A stretch of 64,000 bases of DNA from Inia geoffrensis (taxonomy: Eukaryota; Chordata; Mammalia; Artiodactyla; Iniidae), in the NCBI GenBank assembly GCA_036417435.1, contig JAZAQT010000029.1, positions 744,001 through 808,000 of the forward strand. Direction: 5' to 3'. Both the position numbers and the translations under genes were made by a program. The notes under the pieces were generated by a model. It saw only the letters and a list, made by a program, of their open reading frames with translations. It did not search any database and had not been told where the DNA came from. Below, one piece after another: positions 9,950 through 23,821 of the stretch (the first letter of the stretch is position 1; every line of letters begins with the position of its first letter).

Positions 9950-11683
9950 TTGGCCAAAAAGGGCGTATGCGTTTTTTCCTGAATATATTCAGGAAAAAAC
10001 GCATACGCCCTTTTTGGCCAAGTGCATCACTGTCGAACTGCTGCCTCTTTTCCTACTCTTTCAGAGCAATTCTTATCTACCCCCTGATATCTGTTTTCTG
10101 CAATTCTGCGTCGCGTTCAAGTCCTCTTCACAGCCTTCCTTCAATAAATTTTTGGATGATAGGGGTCATTTGGAACTCTGCAGGATTGTGAGTTACAGTG
10201 CCAAAAATCTCCTTTTCTCAACTCGCTTTCTTGTGAGCTGACCGCAAACCCGAAGAATTGCTTCAGGCCCTAATCTCGTTCCGGCATGGCACGCCGAGCC
10301 TTTGGTGAATTCTCCTTCCTGTAGGGAAATCAGAGTTCAATGTGCCCGTCCAAACACATCGAGTAAGCCGCTCATTCGTTCTCCTTATTCCTGTTCATCT
10401 TCCACAGAAATTGCAAACTGTGCCAAACAAGAGGTCAAAGGCTCTGACTCTCCAAGTGGGGAGAATGTTAATATCGCATCTGGAACGGCGAACTCGAGTG
10501 CCAGGCGGTGAAAATGGCGATGAGTTTTAAAATTTTGCCTGATCACTTCGTGGACCATATTCTGGGTTTTCCATGCGTATTTTAGCTGAAGGATAAATCC
10601 CTGAAACGTGGAGATTTGGGACCCGTGCAATGGGAACCATGCACCATTGCCTCAAAGGGTCTGCATTCCCTCACCAATAGTATCAGCCCCAAGTGTCCAG
10701 CCTTATCTCTCCCCAGCTGTGGATGTAGAGGTGATAAATCCAAGATTCCTCACAAGCCCTGAAGAACTTATTTAAGAATTTCTCTCTATTTGACAGCCCT
10801 TGTGTTTTCTTTTTCAAATTTATTTTTATAAGGGGATTTAGCTTATTGACACTGCTGTGTGTATCCTGCTGTACACAAATGATTTTCTTATGGAGACCTA
10901 TAAATGTATGGGTTTTAATATTCTTCATAGTCAGGTATATTCCTAGGTTTTGAATACGGGGTGTTGAGTCCATTTGGTTGAGCAAGGAGTAGGTCTTGTC
11001 TAATACATATTTGGCTTATGGAATGGTATCTGTCCTAATGGCAACCTCTGGTTTTATGCAGCCTCCCCACTCTCCTTTCCCCTTAAGCAAGCCTAAGTTT
11101 CTTTTGTAAATGTGAGACTCTGTTGTGTTTTGTAATGCAGTTCACACGTAGCCGTGTTTACCTTCCCGGTATTAGTGATATCTTATGATGTTTCTTTTTC
11201 TGTGCGACTTATTTCACTTAGAATCATCATAACTAAATCCTCTCATTATGCTACTACTGGTCTGTTGCCATTGATTTCATTGTTGAGTGATATTCCATTG
11301 TAGGGATATACCACAACTTCTATATGCATTTTTCTCTTTCTGGGCTATTAAAGTTGTACCATAGTCAAGGATCCCGTACACAGAGCAGCCACAAACTTTG
11401 GTGTGGCTGTGTCTTTTTCATTGAAATTTTTCGAATCTATAGCACCATAAGTGGAAGTGCCCTAGGCTCTCTAGCTTGGTTTTTTCTTTGTTCCAGGAAA
11501 CACCATCCACTTCTCCAGAGTGGCTGTTGGCAATTTACATCCCGCCCATCAGCATAACAAGGCTGCCGGTTCTCCATGGCCTGTCCTGCCTCTCTGGATT
11601 TTACACTTTTTTCGGACGGCCCTTTGGATCGGTGGGAAGTGAGACTTCCTTGTAGTGCGGATTTCCATTGCAGGCTTGCTTGG
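9950..11683. repeat. Satellite monomer M6 (1,734 bp)
   Basis: Perfect palindrome. Variants are gaattctccttcc, ggctctgac, gagtgccaggcggtg, ggtgataaatcc and gaagaactta. Its right part (taatacatattt, ttaccttcccgg, gctactactgg) matches M8. Confidence 0.95.
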
Positions 11684-13417
11684 TTGGCCAAAAAGGGCGT
11701 ATGCGTTTTTTCCTGAATATATTCAGGAAAAAACGCATACGCCCTTTTTGGCCAAGTGCATCACTGTCGAACTGCTGCCTCTTTTCCTACTCTTTCAGAG
11801 CAATTCTTATCTACCCCCTGATATCTGTTTTCTGCAATTCTGCGTCGCGTTCAAGTCCTCTTCACAGCCTTCCTTCAATAAATTTTTGGATGATAGGGGT
11901 CATTTGGAACTCTGCAGGATTGTGAGTTACAGTGCCAAAAATCTCCTTTTCTCAACTCGCTTTCTTCTGAGCTGACCGAAAACCCGAAGAATTGCTTCGG
12001 GCCCTAATCTCGTTCCGGCATGGCACGCTGAGCCTTTGGTGAATTCTTCTTCCTGTAGGAAAATCAGAGTTCAATGTGCCCGTCCAAACACATCGAGTAA
12101 GCCGCTCATTCGTTCTCCTTATTCCTGTTCATCTTCCACAGAAATTGCAAACTGTGCCAAACAAGAGGTCAAAGGCACTGACTCTCCAAGTGGGGAGAAT
12201 GTTAATATCGCATCTGGAACGGCGAACTCGAGTACCAGGGGGCGAAAATGGCGATGAGTTTTAAAATTTTGCCTGATCACTTCGTGGACCATATTCTGGG
12301 TTTTCCATGCATATTTTAGCTGAAGGATAAATCCCTGAAACGTGGAGATTTGGGACCCGTGCAATGGGAACCATGCACCATTGCCTCAAATGGTCTGCAT
12401 TCCCTCACCAATAGTATCAGCCCCAAGTGTCCAGCCTTATCTCTCCCCAGCTGTGGATGTAGAGGTGGTAAATCCAAGATTCCTCACAAGCCCTGAAGGA
12501 CTTATTTAAGAATTTCTCTCTATTTGACAGCCCTTGTGTTTTCTTTTTCAAATTTATTTTTATAAGGGGATTTAGCTTATTGACACTGCTGTGTGTATGC
12601 TGCTGTACACAAATGATTTTCTTATGGAGACCTATAAATGTATGGGTTTTAATATTCTTCATACTCAGGTATATTCCTAAGTTTTGAATACAGGGTGTTG
12701 AGTCCATTTGGTTGAGCAAGGAGTAGGTCTTGTCTAATATATATTTGGCTTATGGAATGGTATCTGTCCTAATGGCAACCTCTGGTTTTATGCAGCCTCC
12801 CCACTCTCCTTTCCCCTTAAGCAAGCCTAAGTTTCTTTTGTAAATGTGAGACTCTGTTGTGTTTTGTAATGCAGTTCACACGTAGCCGTGTTTACATTCC
12901 CGGTATTAGTGATATCTTATGATGTTTCTTTTTCTGTGCGACTTATTTCACTTAGAATCATCATAACTAAATCCTCTCATTATGCTGCTACTGGTTTGTT
13001 GCCATTGATTTCATTGTTGAGTGATATTCCATTGTAGGGATGTACCACAACTTCTATATGCATTTTTCTCTTTCAGGGCTATTAAAGTTGTACCATAGTC
13101 AAGGATCCCGTACACAGAGCAGCCCCAAACTTTGGTGTGGCTGTGTCTTTTTCATTGAAATTTTCCGAATCTATAGCACCATAAGTGGAAGTGCCCTAGG
13201 CTCTCTAGCTTGGTTTTTTCTTTGTTCCAGGAAACACCATCCACTTCTCCAGAGTGGCTGTTGGCAATTTACTTCCCGCCCATCAGCATAACAAGGCTGC
13301 CGGTTCTCCATGGCCTGTCCTGCCTCTCTGGATTTTACACTTTTTTCGGACGGCCCTTTGGATCAGTGGGAAGTGAGACTTCCTTGTAGTGCGGATTTCC
13401 ACTGCAGGCTTGCTTGG
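11684..13417. repeat. Satellite monomer M7 (1,734 bp)
   Basis: Perfect palindrome. It carries cttctgagctgaccgaaaac, cttcgggccc, gtaggaaaatc, caaatggtctg, tgtatgctgctgt and ggtttgttgcc, nearly all shared with M9. catactcagg (about 12,662) is private. Confidence 0.95.
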
Positions 13418-15151
13418 TTGGCCAAAAAGTGCGTATGCGTTTTTTCCTGAATATATTCAGGAAAAAACGCATACACCCTTTTTGGCCAAGTGGATCACTG
13501 TCGAACTGCTGCCTCTTTTCCTACTCTTTCAGAGCAATTCTTATCTACCCCCTGATATCTGTTTTCTGCAATTCTGCGTCGCGTTCAAGTCCTCTTCACA
13601 GCCTTCCTTCAATAAATTTTTGGATGATAGGGGTCATTTGGAACTCTGCAGGATTGTGAGTTACAGTGCCAAAAATCTCCTTTTCTCAACTCGCTTTCTT
13701 GTGAGCTGACCGCAAACCCGAAGAATTGCTTCAGGCCCTAATCTCGTTCCGGCATGGCACGCTGAGCCTTTGGTGAATTCTTCTTCCTGTAGGGAAATCA
13801 GAGTTCAATGTGCCCCTCCAAACACATCGAGTAAGCCGCTCATTCGTTCTCCTTATTCCTGTTCATCTTCCACAGAAATTGCAAACTGTGCCAAACAAGA
13901 GGTCAAAGGCACTGACTCTCCAAGTGGGGAGAATGTTAATATCGCATCTGGAACGGCGAACTCGAGTACCAGGGGGCGAAAATGGCGATGAGTTTTAAAA
14001 TTTTGCCTGATCACTTCGTGGACCATATTCTGGGTTTTCCATGCGTATTTTAGCTGAAGGATAAATCCCTGAAACGTGGAGATTTGGGACCCGTGCAATG
14101 GGAACCATGCACCATTGCCTCAAAGGGTCTGCATTCCCTCACCAATAGTATCAGCCCCAAGTGTCCAGCCTTATCTCTCCCCAGCTGTGGATGTAGAGGT
14201 GGTAAATCCAAGATTCCTCACAAGCCCTGAAGGACTTATTTAAGAATTTCTCTCTATTTGACAGCCCTTGTGTTTTCTTTTTCAAATTTATTTTTATAAG
14301 GGGATTTAGCTTATTGACACTGCTGTGTGTATCCTGCTGTACACAAATGATTTTCTTATGGAGACCTATAATTGTATGGGTTTTAATATTCTTCATAGTC
14401 AGGTATATTCCTAGGTTTTGAATACGGGGTGTTGAGTCCATTTGGTTGAGCAAGGAGTAGGTCTTGTCTAATACATATTTGGCTTATGGAATGGTATCTG
14501 TCCTAATGGCAACCTCTGGTTTTATGCAGCCTCCCCACTCTCCTTTCCCCTTAAGCAAGCCTAAGTTTCTTTTGTAAATGTGAGACTCTGTTGTGTTTTG
14601 TAATGCAGTTCACACGTAGCCGTGTTTACCTTCCCGGTATTAGTGATATCTTATGATGTTTCTTTTTCTGTGCGACTTATTTCACTTAGAATCATCATAA
14701 CTAAATCCTCTCATTATGCTACTACTGGTCTGTTGCCATTGATTTCATTGTTGAGTGATATTCCATTGTAGGGATGTACCACAACTTCTATATGCATTTT
14801 TCTCTTTCTGGGCTATTAAAGTTGTACCATAGTCAAGGATCCCGTACACAGAGCAGCCACAAACTTTGGTGTGGCTGTGTCTTTTTCATTGAAATTTTTC
14901 GAATCTATAGCACCATAAGTGGAAGTGCCCTAGGCTCTCTAGCTTGGTTTTTTCTTTGTTCCAGGAAACACCATCCACTTCTCCAGAGTGGCTGTTGGCA
15001 ATTTACATCCCGCCCATCAGCATAACAAGGCTGCCGGTTCTCCATGGCCTGTCCTGCCTCTCTGGATTTTACACTTTTTTCGGACGGCCCTTTGGATCGG
15101 TGGGAAGTGAGACTTCCTTGTAGTGCGGATTTCCATTGCAGGCTTGCTTGG
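13418..15151. repeat. Satellite monomer M8 (1,734 bp), A2 palindrome
   Basis: A2 palindrome followed by gtggatcac and cccctccaaac, then ataattgtatggg. The left part matches M10 and M12; the right part matches M6. Confidence 0.95.
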
Positions 15152-16885
15152 TTGGCCAAAAAGGGCGTATGCGTTTTTTCCTGAATATATTCAGGAAAAA
15201 ACGCATACGCCCTTTTTGGCCAAGTGCATCACTGTCGAACTGCTGCCTCTTTTCCTACTCTTTCAGAGCAATTCTTATCTACCCCCTGATATCTGTTTTC
15301 TGCAATTCTGCGTCGCGTTCAAGTCCTCTTCACAGCCTTCCTTCAATAAATTTTTGGATGATAGGGGTCATTTGGAACTCTGCAGGATTGTGAGTTACAG
15401 TGCCAAAAATCTCCTTTTCTCAACTCGCTTTCTTCTGAGCTGACCGAAAACCCGAAGAATTGCTTCGGGCCCTAATCTCGTTCCGGCATGGCACGCTGAG
15501 CCTTTGGTGAATTCTTCTTCCTGTAGGAAAATCAGAGTTCAATGTGCCCGTCCAAACACATCGAGTAAGCCGCTCATTCGTTCTCCTTATTCCTGTTCAT
15601 CTTCCACAGAAATTGCAAACTGTGCCAAACAAGAGGTCAAAGGCACTGACTCTCCAAGTGGGGAGAATGTTAATATCGCATCTGGAACGGCGAACTCGAG
15701 TACCAGGGGGCGAAAATGGCGATGAGTTTTAAAATTTTGCCTGATCACTTCGTGGACCATATTCTGGGTTTTCCATGCATATTTTAGCTGAAGGATAAAT
15801 CCCTGAAACGTGGAGATTTGGGACCCGTGCAATGGGAACCATGCACCATTGCCTCAAATGGTCTGCATTCCCTCACCAATAGTATCAGCCCCAAGTGTCC
15901 AGCCTTATCTCTCCCCAGCTGTGGATGTAGAGGTGGTAAATCCAAGATTCCTCACAAGCCCTGAAGGACTTATTTAAGAATTTCTCTCTATTTGACAGCC
16001 CTTGTGTTTTCTTTTTCAAATTTATTTTTATAAGGGGATTTAGCTTATTGACACTGCTGTGTGTATGCTGCTGTACACAAATGATTTTCTTATGGAGACC
16101 TATAAATGTATGGGTTTTAATATTCTTCATAGTCAGGTATATTCCTAAGTTTTGAATACAGGGTGTTGAGTCCATTTGGTTGAGCAAGGAGTAGGTCTTG
16201 TCTAATATATATTTGGCTTATGGAATGGTATCTGTCCTAATGGCAACCTCTGGTTTTATGCAGCCTCCCCACTCTCCTTTCCCCTTAAGCAAGCCTAAGT
16301 TTCTTTTGTAAATGTGAGACTCTGTTGTGTTTTGTAATGCAGTTCACACGTAGCCGTGTTTACATTCCCGGTATTAGTGATATCTTATGATGTTTCTTTT
16401 TCTGTGCGACTTATTTCACTTAGAATCATCATAACTAAATCCTCTCATTATGCTGCTACTGGTTTGTTGCCATTGATTTCATTGTTGAGTGATATTCCAT
16501 TGTAGGGATGTACCACAACTTCTATATGCATTTTTCTCTTTCAGGGCTATTAAAGTTGTACCATAGTCAAGGATCCCGTACACAGAGCAGCCCCAAACTT
16601 TGGTGTGGCTGTGTCTTTTTCATTGAAATTTTCCGAATCTATAGCACCATAAGTGGAAGTGCCCTAGGCTCTCTAGCTTGGTTTTTTCTTTGTTCCAGGA
16701 AACACCATCCACTTCTCCAGAGTGGCTGTTGGCAATTTACTTCCCGCCCATCAGCATAACAAGGCTGCCGGTTCTCCATGGCCTGTCCTGCCTCTCTGGA
16801 TTTTACACTTTTTTCGGACGGCCCTTTGGATCAGTGGGAAGTGAGACTTCCTTGTAGTGCGGATTTCCACTGCAGGCTTGCTTGG
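15152..16885. repeat. Satellite monomer M9 (1,734 bp)
   Basis: Near-identical to M7 at a distance of 3,468 bp, including cttctgagctgaccgaaaac, cttcgggccc and tgtatgctgctgt. Confidence 0.95.
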
Positions 16886-18619
16886 TTGGCCAAAAAGTGC
16901 GTATGCGTTTTTTCCTGAATATATTCAGGAAAAAACGCATACACCCTTTTTGGCCAAGTGGATCACTGTCGAACTGCTGCCTCTTTTCCTACTCTTTCAG
17001 AGCAATTCTTATCTACCCCCTGATATCTGTTTTCTGCAATTCTGCGTCGCGTTCAAGTCCTCTTCACAGCCTTCCTTCAATAAATTTTTGGATGATAGGG
17101 GTCATTTGGAACTCTGCAGGATTGTGAGTTACAGTGCCAAAAATCTCCTTTTCTCAACTCGCTTTCTTGTGAGCTGACCGCAAACCCGAAGAATTGCTTC
17201 AGGCCCTAATCTCGTTCCGGCATGGCACGCTGAGCCTTTGGTGAATTCTTCTTCCTGTAGGGAAATCAGAGTTCAATGTGCCCCTCCAAACACATCGAGT
17301 AAGCCGCTCATTCGTTCTCCTTATTCCTGTTCATCTTCCACAGAAATTGCAAACTGTGCCAAACAAGAGGTCAAAGGCACTGACTCTCCAAGTGGGGAGA
17401 ATGTTAATATCGCATCTGGAACGGCGAACTCGAGTACCAGGGGGCGAAAATGGCGATGAGTTTTAAAATTTTGCCTGATCACTTCGTGGACCATATTCTG
17501 GGTTTTCCATGCGTATTTTAGCTGAAGGATAAATCCCTGAAACGTGGAGATTTGGGACCCGTGCAATGGGAACCATGCACCATTGCCTCAAAGGGTCTGC
17601 ATTCCCTCACCAATAGTATCAGCCCCAAGTGTCCAGCCTTATCTCTCCCCAGCTGTGGATGTAGAGGTGGTAAATCCAAGATTCCTCACAAGCCCTGAAG
17701 GACTTATTTAAGAATTTCTCTCTATTTGACAGCCCTTGTGTTTTCTTTTTCAAATTTATTTTTATAAGGGGATTTAGCTTATTGACACTGCTGTGTGTAT
17801 CCTGCTGTACACAAATGATTTTCTTATGGAGACCTATAATTGTATGGGTTTTAATATTCTTCATAGTCAGGTATATTCCTAGGTTTTGAATACGGGGTGT
17901 TGAGTCCATTTGGTTGAGCAAGGAGTAGGTCTTGTCTAATATATATTTGGCTTATGGAATGGTATCTGTCCTAATGGCAACCTCTGGTTTTATGCAGCCT
18001 CCCCACTCTCCTTTCCCCTTAAGCAAGCCTAAGTTTCTTTTGTAAATGTGAGAGTCTGTTGTGTTTTGTAATGCAGTTCACACGTAGCCGTGTTTACATT
18101 CCCGGTATTAGTGATATCTTATGATGTTTCTTTTTCTGTGCGACTTATTTCACTTAGAATCATCATAACTAAATCCTCTCATTATGCTGCTACTGGTCTG
18201 TTGCCATTGATTTCATTGTTGAGTGATATTCCATTGTAGGGATGTACCACAACTTCTATATTCATTTTTCTCTTTCTGGGCTATTAAAGTTGTACCATAG
18301 TCAAGGATCCCGTACACAGAGCAGCCCCAAACTTTGGTGTGGCTGTGTCTTTTTCATTGAAATTTTTCGAACCTATAGCACCATAAGTGGAAGTGCCCTA
18401 GGCTCTCTAGCTTGGTTTTTTCTTTGTTCCAGGAAACACCATCCACTTCTCCAGAGTGGCTGTTGGCAATTTACATCCCGCCCATCAGCATAACAAGGCT
18501 GCCGGTTCCCCATGGCCTGTCCTGCCTCTCTGGATTTTACACTTTTTTCGGACGGCCCTTTGGATCGGTGGGAAGTGAGACTTCCTTGTAGTGCGGATTT
18601 CCATTGCAGGCTTGCTTGG
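16886..18619. repeat. Satellite monomer M10 (1,734 bp), A2 palindrome
   Basis: Near-identical to M8 until about 17,938. After that it differs: taatatatattt rather than taatacatattt, then gagagtctg, tatattcatttt and gaacctatagc. Confidence 0.95.
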
Positions 18620-20094
18620 TTGGCCAAAAAGGGCGTATGCGTTTTTTCCTGAATATATTCAGGAAAAAACGCATACGCCCTTTTTGGCCAAGTGCATCAC
18701 TGTCGAACTGCTGCCTCTTTTCCTACTCTTTCAGAGCAATTCTTATCTACCCCCTGATATCTGTTTTCTGCAATTCTGCGTCGCGTTCAAGTCCTCTTCA
18801 CAGCCTTCCTTCAATAAATTTTTGGATGATAGGGGTCATTTGGAACTCTGCAGGATTGTGAGTTACAGTGCCAAAAATCTCCTTTTCTCAACTCGCTTTC
18901 TTGTGAGCTGACCGCAAACCCGAAGAATTGCTTCAGGCCCTAATCTCGTTCCGGCATGGCACGCTGAGCCTTTGGTGAATTCTTCTTCCTGTAGGGAAAT
19001 CAGAGTTCAATGTGCCCGTCCAAACACATCGAGTAAGCCGCTCATTCGTTCTCCTTATTCCTGTTCATCTTCCACAGAAATTGCAAACTGTGCCCAACAA
19101 GAGGTCAAAGGCACTGACTCTCCAAGTGGGGAGAATGTTAATATCGCATCTGGAACGGCGAACTCGAGTACCAGGGGGCGAAAATGGCGATGAGTTTTAA
19201 AATTTTGCCTGATCACTTCGTGGACCATATTCTGGGTTTTCCATGCGTATTTTACCTGAAGGATAAATCCCTGAAACGTGGAGATTTGGGACCCGTGCAA
19301 TGGGAACCATGCACCATTGCCTCAAAGGGTCTGCATTCCCTCACCAATAGTATCAGCCCCAAGTGTCCAGCCTTATCTCTCCCCAGCTGTGGATGTAGAG
19401 GTGGTAAATCCAAGATTCCTCACAAGCCCTGTAGGACTTTTTTAAGAATTTCTCTCTATTTGACAGACCTTGTGTTTTCTTTTTCAAATTTATTTTTATA
19501 AGGGGATTTAGCTTATTGACACTGCTGTGTGTATCCTGCTGTACACAAATGATTTTCTTATGGAGACCTATAAATGTATGGGTTTTAATATTCTTCATAG
19601 TCAGGTATATTCCTAGGTTTTGAATACGGGGTGTTGAGTCCATTTGGTTGAGCAAGGAGTAGGTCTTGTCTAATATATATTTGGGTTATGGAATGGTATC
19701 TGTCCTAATGGCAACCTCTGGTTTTATGCAGCCTCCCCACGCTCCTTTCCCCTTAAGCAAGCCTAAGTTTCTTTTGTAAATGTGAGACTCAGTTGTGTTT
19801 TGTAATGCAGTTCACACGTAGCCGTGATTACATTCCCGGTATTAGTGATATCTTATGATGTTTCTTTTTCTGTGCGACTTATTTCACTTAGAATCATCAT
19901 AACTAAATCCTCTCATTATGCTGCTACTGGTCTGTTGCCATTGATTTCATTGTTGAGTGATATTCCATTGTAGGGATGTACCACAACTTCTATATGCATT
20001 TTTCTCTTTCTGGGCTATTAAAGTTGTACCATAGTCAAGGATCCCGTACACAGAGCAGCCCCAAACTTTGGTGTGGCTGTGTCTTTTTCATTGA
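18107..20094. repeat. Segment duplicated three monomers away (copy 1)
   Basis: About 2 kb that recurs at +5,202 bp (3 x 1,734). Eight or more rare variants are shared, from gaacctatagc and ggttccccatgg through tgtgcccaacaag, tttacctgaagg and gtgattacattcc. Confidence 0.78.
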
Positions 20095-20353
20095 AATTTT
20101 CCGAATCTATAGCACCATAAGTGGAAGTGCCCTAGGCTCTCTAGCTTGGTTTTTTCTTTGTTCCAGGAAACACCATCCACTTCTCCAGAGTGGCTGTTGG
20201 CAATTTACTTCCCGCCCATCAGCATAACAAGGCTGCCGGTTCTCCATGGCCTGTCCTGCCTCTCTGGATTTTACACTTTTTTCGGACGGCCCTTTGGATC
20301 AGTGGGAAGTGAGACTTCCTTGTAGTGCGGATTTCCACTGCAGGCTTGCTTGG
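18620..20353. repeat. Satellite monomer M11 (1,734 bp)
   Basis: Perfect palindrome. Rare variants are tgtgcccaacaag, tttacctgaagg, ctgtaggactttttt, gacagacctt, ttgggttatgg, cacgctcc, gactcagttg and gtgattacattcc. All recur only in M14. Confidence 0.95.
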
Positions 20354-22087
20354 TTGGCCAAAAAGTGCGTATGCGTTTTTTCCTGAATATATTCAGGAAA
20401 AAACGCATACACCCTTATTGGCCAAGTGGATCACTGTCGAACTGCTGCCTCTTTTCCTACTCTTTCAGAGCAATTCTTATCTACCCCCTGATATCTGTTT
20501 TCTGCAATTCTGCGTCGCGTTCAAGTCCTCTTCACAGCCTTCCTTCAATAAATTTTTGGATGATAGGGGTCATTTGGAACTCTGCAGGATTGTGAGTTAC
20601 AGTGCCAAAAATCTCCTTTTCTCAACTCGCTTTCTTGTGAGCTGACCGCAAACCCGAAGAATTGCTTCAGGCCCTAATCTCGTTCCGGCATGGCACGCTG
20701 AGCCTTTGGTGAATTCTTCTTCCTGTAGGGAAATCAGAGTTCAATGTGCCCCTCCAAACACATCGAGTAAGCCGCTCATTCGTTCTCCTTATTCCTGTTC
20801 ATCTTCCACAGAAATTGCAAACTGTGCCAAACAAGAGGTCAAAGGCACTGACTCTCCAAGTGGGGAGAATGTTAATATCGCATCTGGAACGGCGAACTCG
20901 AGTACCAGGGGGCGAAAATGGCGATGAGTTTTAAAATTTTGCCTGATCACTTCGTGGACCATATTCTGGGTTTTCCATGCGTATTTTAGCTGAAGGATAA
21001 ATCCCTGAAACGTGGAGATTTGGGACCCGTGCAATGGGAACAATGCACCATTGCCTCAAAGGGTCTGCATTCCCTCACCAATAGTATCAGCCCCAAGTGT
21101 CCAGCCTTATCTCTCCCCAGCTGTGGATGTAGAGGTGGTAAATCCAAGATTCCTCACAAGCCCTGAAGGACTTATTTAAGAATTTCTCTCTATTTGACAG
21201 CCCTTGTGTTTTCTTTTTCAAATTTATTTTTATAAGGGGATTTAGCTTATTGACACTGCTGTGTGTATCCCGCTGTACACAAATGATTTTCTTATGGAGA
21301 CCTATAATTGTATGGGTTTTAATATTCTTCATAGTCAGGTATATTCCTAGGTTTTGAATACGGGGTGTTGAGTCCATTTGGTTGAGCAAGGAGTAGGTCT
21401 TGTCTAATATATATTTGGCTTATGGAATGGTATCTGTCCTAATGGCAACCTCTGGTTTTATGCAGCCTCCCCACTCTCCTTTCCCCTTAAGCAAGCCTAA
21501 GTTTCTTTTGTAAATGTGAGAGTCTGTTGTGTTTTGTAATGCAGTTCACACGTAGCCGTGTTTACATTCCCGGTATTAGTGATATCTTATGATGTTTCTT
21601 TTTCTGTGCGACTTATTTCACTTAGAATCATCATAACTAAATCCTCTCATTATGCTGCTACTGGTCTGTTGCCATTGATTTCATTGTTGAGTGATATTCC
21701 ATTGTAGGGATGTACCACAACTTCTATATTCATTTTTCTCTTTCTGGGCTATTAAAGTTGTACCATAGTCAAGGATCCCGTACACAGAGCAGCCCCAAAC
21801 TTTGGTGTGGCTGTGTCTTTTTCATTGAAATTTTTCGAATCTATAGCACCATAAGTGGAAGTGCCCTAGGCTCTCTAGCTTGGTTTTTCCTTTGTTCCAG
21901 GAAACACCATCCACTTCTCCAGAGTGGCTGTTGGCAATTTACATCCCGCCCATCAGCATAACAAGGCTGCTGGTTCTCCATGGCCTGTCCTGCCTCTCTG
22001 GATTTTACACTTTTTTCGGACGGCCCTTTGGATCGGTGGGAAGTGAGACTTCCTTGTAGTGCGGATTTCCATTGCAGGCTTGCTTGG
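20354..22087. repeat. Satellite monomer M12 (1,734 bp), A2 palindrome
   Basis: A2 palindrome with an extra change (cccttattgg). Private variants are ggaacaatgcacc (about 21,037) and tatcccgctgt (about 21,266). It shares cccctccaaac and ataattgtatggg with M8 and M10. Confidence 0.95.
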
Positions 22088-23821
22088 TTGGCCAAAAAGG
22101 GCGTATGCGTTTTTTCCTGAATATATTCAGGAAAAAACGCATACGCCCTTTTTGGCCAAGTGCATCACTGTCGAACTGCTGCCTCTTTTCCTACTCTTTC
22201 AGAGCAATTCTTATCTACCCCCTGATATCTGTTTTCTGCAATTCTGCGTCGCGTTCAAGTCCTCTTCACAGCCTTCCTTCAATAAATTTTTGGATGATAG
22301 GGGTCATTTGGAACTCTGCAGGATTGTGAGTTACAGTGCCAAAAATCTCCTTTTCTCAACTCGCTTTCTTGTGAGCTGACCGCAAACCCGAAGAATTGCT
22401 TCGGGCCCTAATCTCGTTCCGGCATGGCACGCTGAGCCTTTGGTGAATTCTTCTTCCTGTAGGAAAATCAGAGTTCAATGTGCCCGTCCAAACACATCGA
22501 GTAAGCCGCTCATTCGTTCTCCTTATTCCTGTTCATCTTCCACAGAAATTGCAAACTGTGCCAAACAAGAGGTCAAAGGCACTGACTCTCCAAGTGGGGA
22601 GAATGTTAATATCGCATCTGGAACGGCGAACTCGAGAACCAGGTGGTGAAAATGGCGATGAGTTTTAAAATTTTGCCTGATCACTTCGTGGACCATATTC
22701 TGGGTTTTCCATGCATATTTTAGCTGAAGGATAAATCCCTGAAACGTGGAGATTTGGGACCCGTGCAATGGGAACCATGCACCATTGCCTCAAAGGGTCT
22801 GCATTCCCTCACCAATAGTATCAGCCCCAAGTGTCCAGCCTTATCTCTCCCCAGCTGTGGATGTAGAGGTGGTAAATCCAAGATTCCTCACAAGCCCTGA
22901 AGGACTTATTTAAGAATTTCTCTCTATTTGACAGCCCTTGTGTTTTCTTTTTCAAATTTATTTTTATAAGGGGATTTAGCTTATTGACACTGCTGTGTGT
23001 ATCCTGCTGTACACAAATGATTTTCTTATGGAGACCTATAAATGTATGGGTTTTAATATTCTTCATAGTCAGGTATATTCCTAGGTTTTGAATACGGGGT
23101 GTTGAGTCCATTTGGTTGAGCAAGGAGTAGGTCTTGTCTAATATATATTTGGCTTATGGAATGGTATCTGTCCTAATGGCAACCTCTGGTTTTATGCAGC
23201 CTCCCCACTCTCCTTTCCCCTTAAGCAAGCCTAAGTTTCTTTTGTAAATGTGAGACTCTGTTGTGTTTTGTAATGCAGTTCACACGTAGCCGTGTTTACA
23301 TTCCCGATATTAGTGATATCTTATGATGTTTCTTTTTCTGTGCGACTTATTTCACTTAGAATCATCATAACTAAATCCTCTCATTATGCTGCTACTGGTC
23401 TGTTGCCATTGATTTCATTGTTGAGTGATATTCCATTGTAGGGATGTACCACAACTTCTATATTCATTTTTCTCTTTCTGGGCTATTAAAGTTGTACCAT
23501 AGTCAAGGATCCCGTACACAGAGCAGCCCCAAACTTTGGTGTGGCTGTGTCTTTTTCATTGAAATTTTTCGAACCTATAGCACCATAAGTGGAAGTGCCC
23601 TAGGCTCTCTAGCTTGGTTTTTTCTTTGTTCCAGGAAACACCATCCACTTCTCCAGAGTGGCTGTTGGCAATTTACATCCCGCCCATCAGCATAACAAGG
23701 CTGCCGGTTCCCCATGGCCTGTCCTGCCTCTCTGGATTTTACACTTTTTTCGGACGGCCCTTTGGGTCGGTGGGAAGTGAGACTTCCTTGTAGTGCGGAT
23801 TTCCATTGCAGGCTTGCTTGG
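22088..23821. repeat. Satellite monomer M13 (1,734 bp)
   Basis: Perfect palindrome. Variants are gagaaccaggtggtg, cttcgggccc with gtaggaaaatc (as M7 and M9), cccgatatt (private) and tttgggtcgg (private). Its right end (gaacctatagc, ggttccccatgg) matches M10. Confidence 0.95.

Larger units (their letters stand above)
10765..17938. repeat. Dimer higher-order repeat, two copies of 3,468 bp
   Basis: The segment from about 10,765-11,005 to 14,472 recurs at +3,468. Shared rare variants include taatacatattt (11,003 and 14,471), ttaccttcccgg, gctactactgg, cttctgagctgaccgaaaac (M7 and M9), tgtatgctgctgt, the A2 palindrome with cccctccaaac (M8 and M10) and ataattgtatggg. Only isolated differences were seen (gggatatacc versus gggatgtacc; catactcagg versus catagtcagg). 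Confidence 0.8.

Noticed and set aside
19184..19501. 105-codon plus-strand frame found only in M11 and M14
   Set aside because: It arises because two point changes (tttacctgaagg and ctgtaggac) remove stops in these two related monomers. Its presence in both is due to duplication, not selection.
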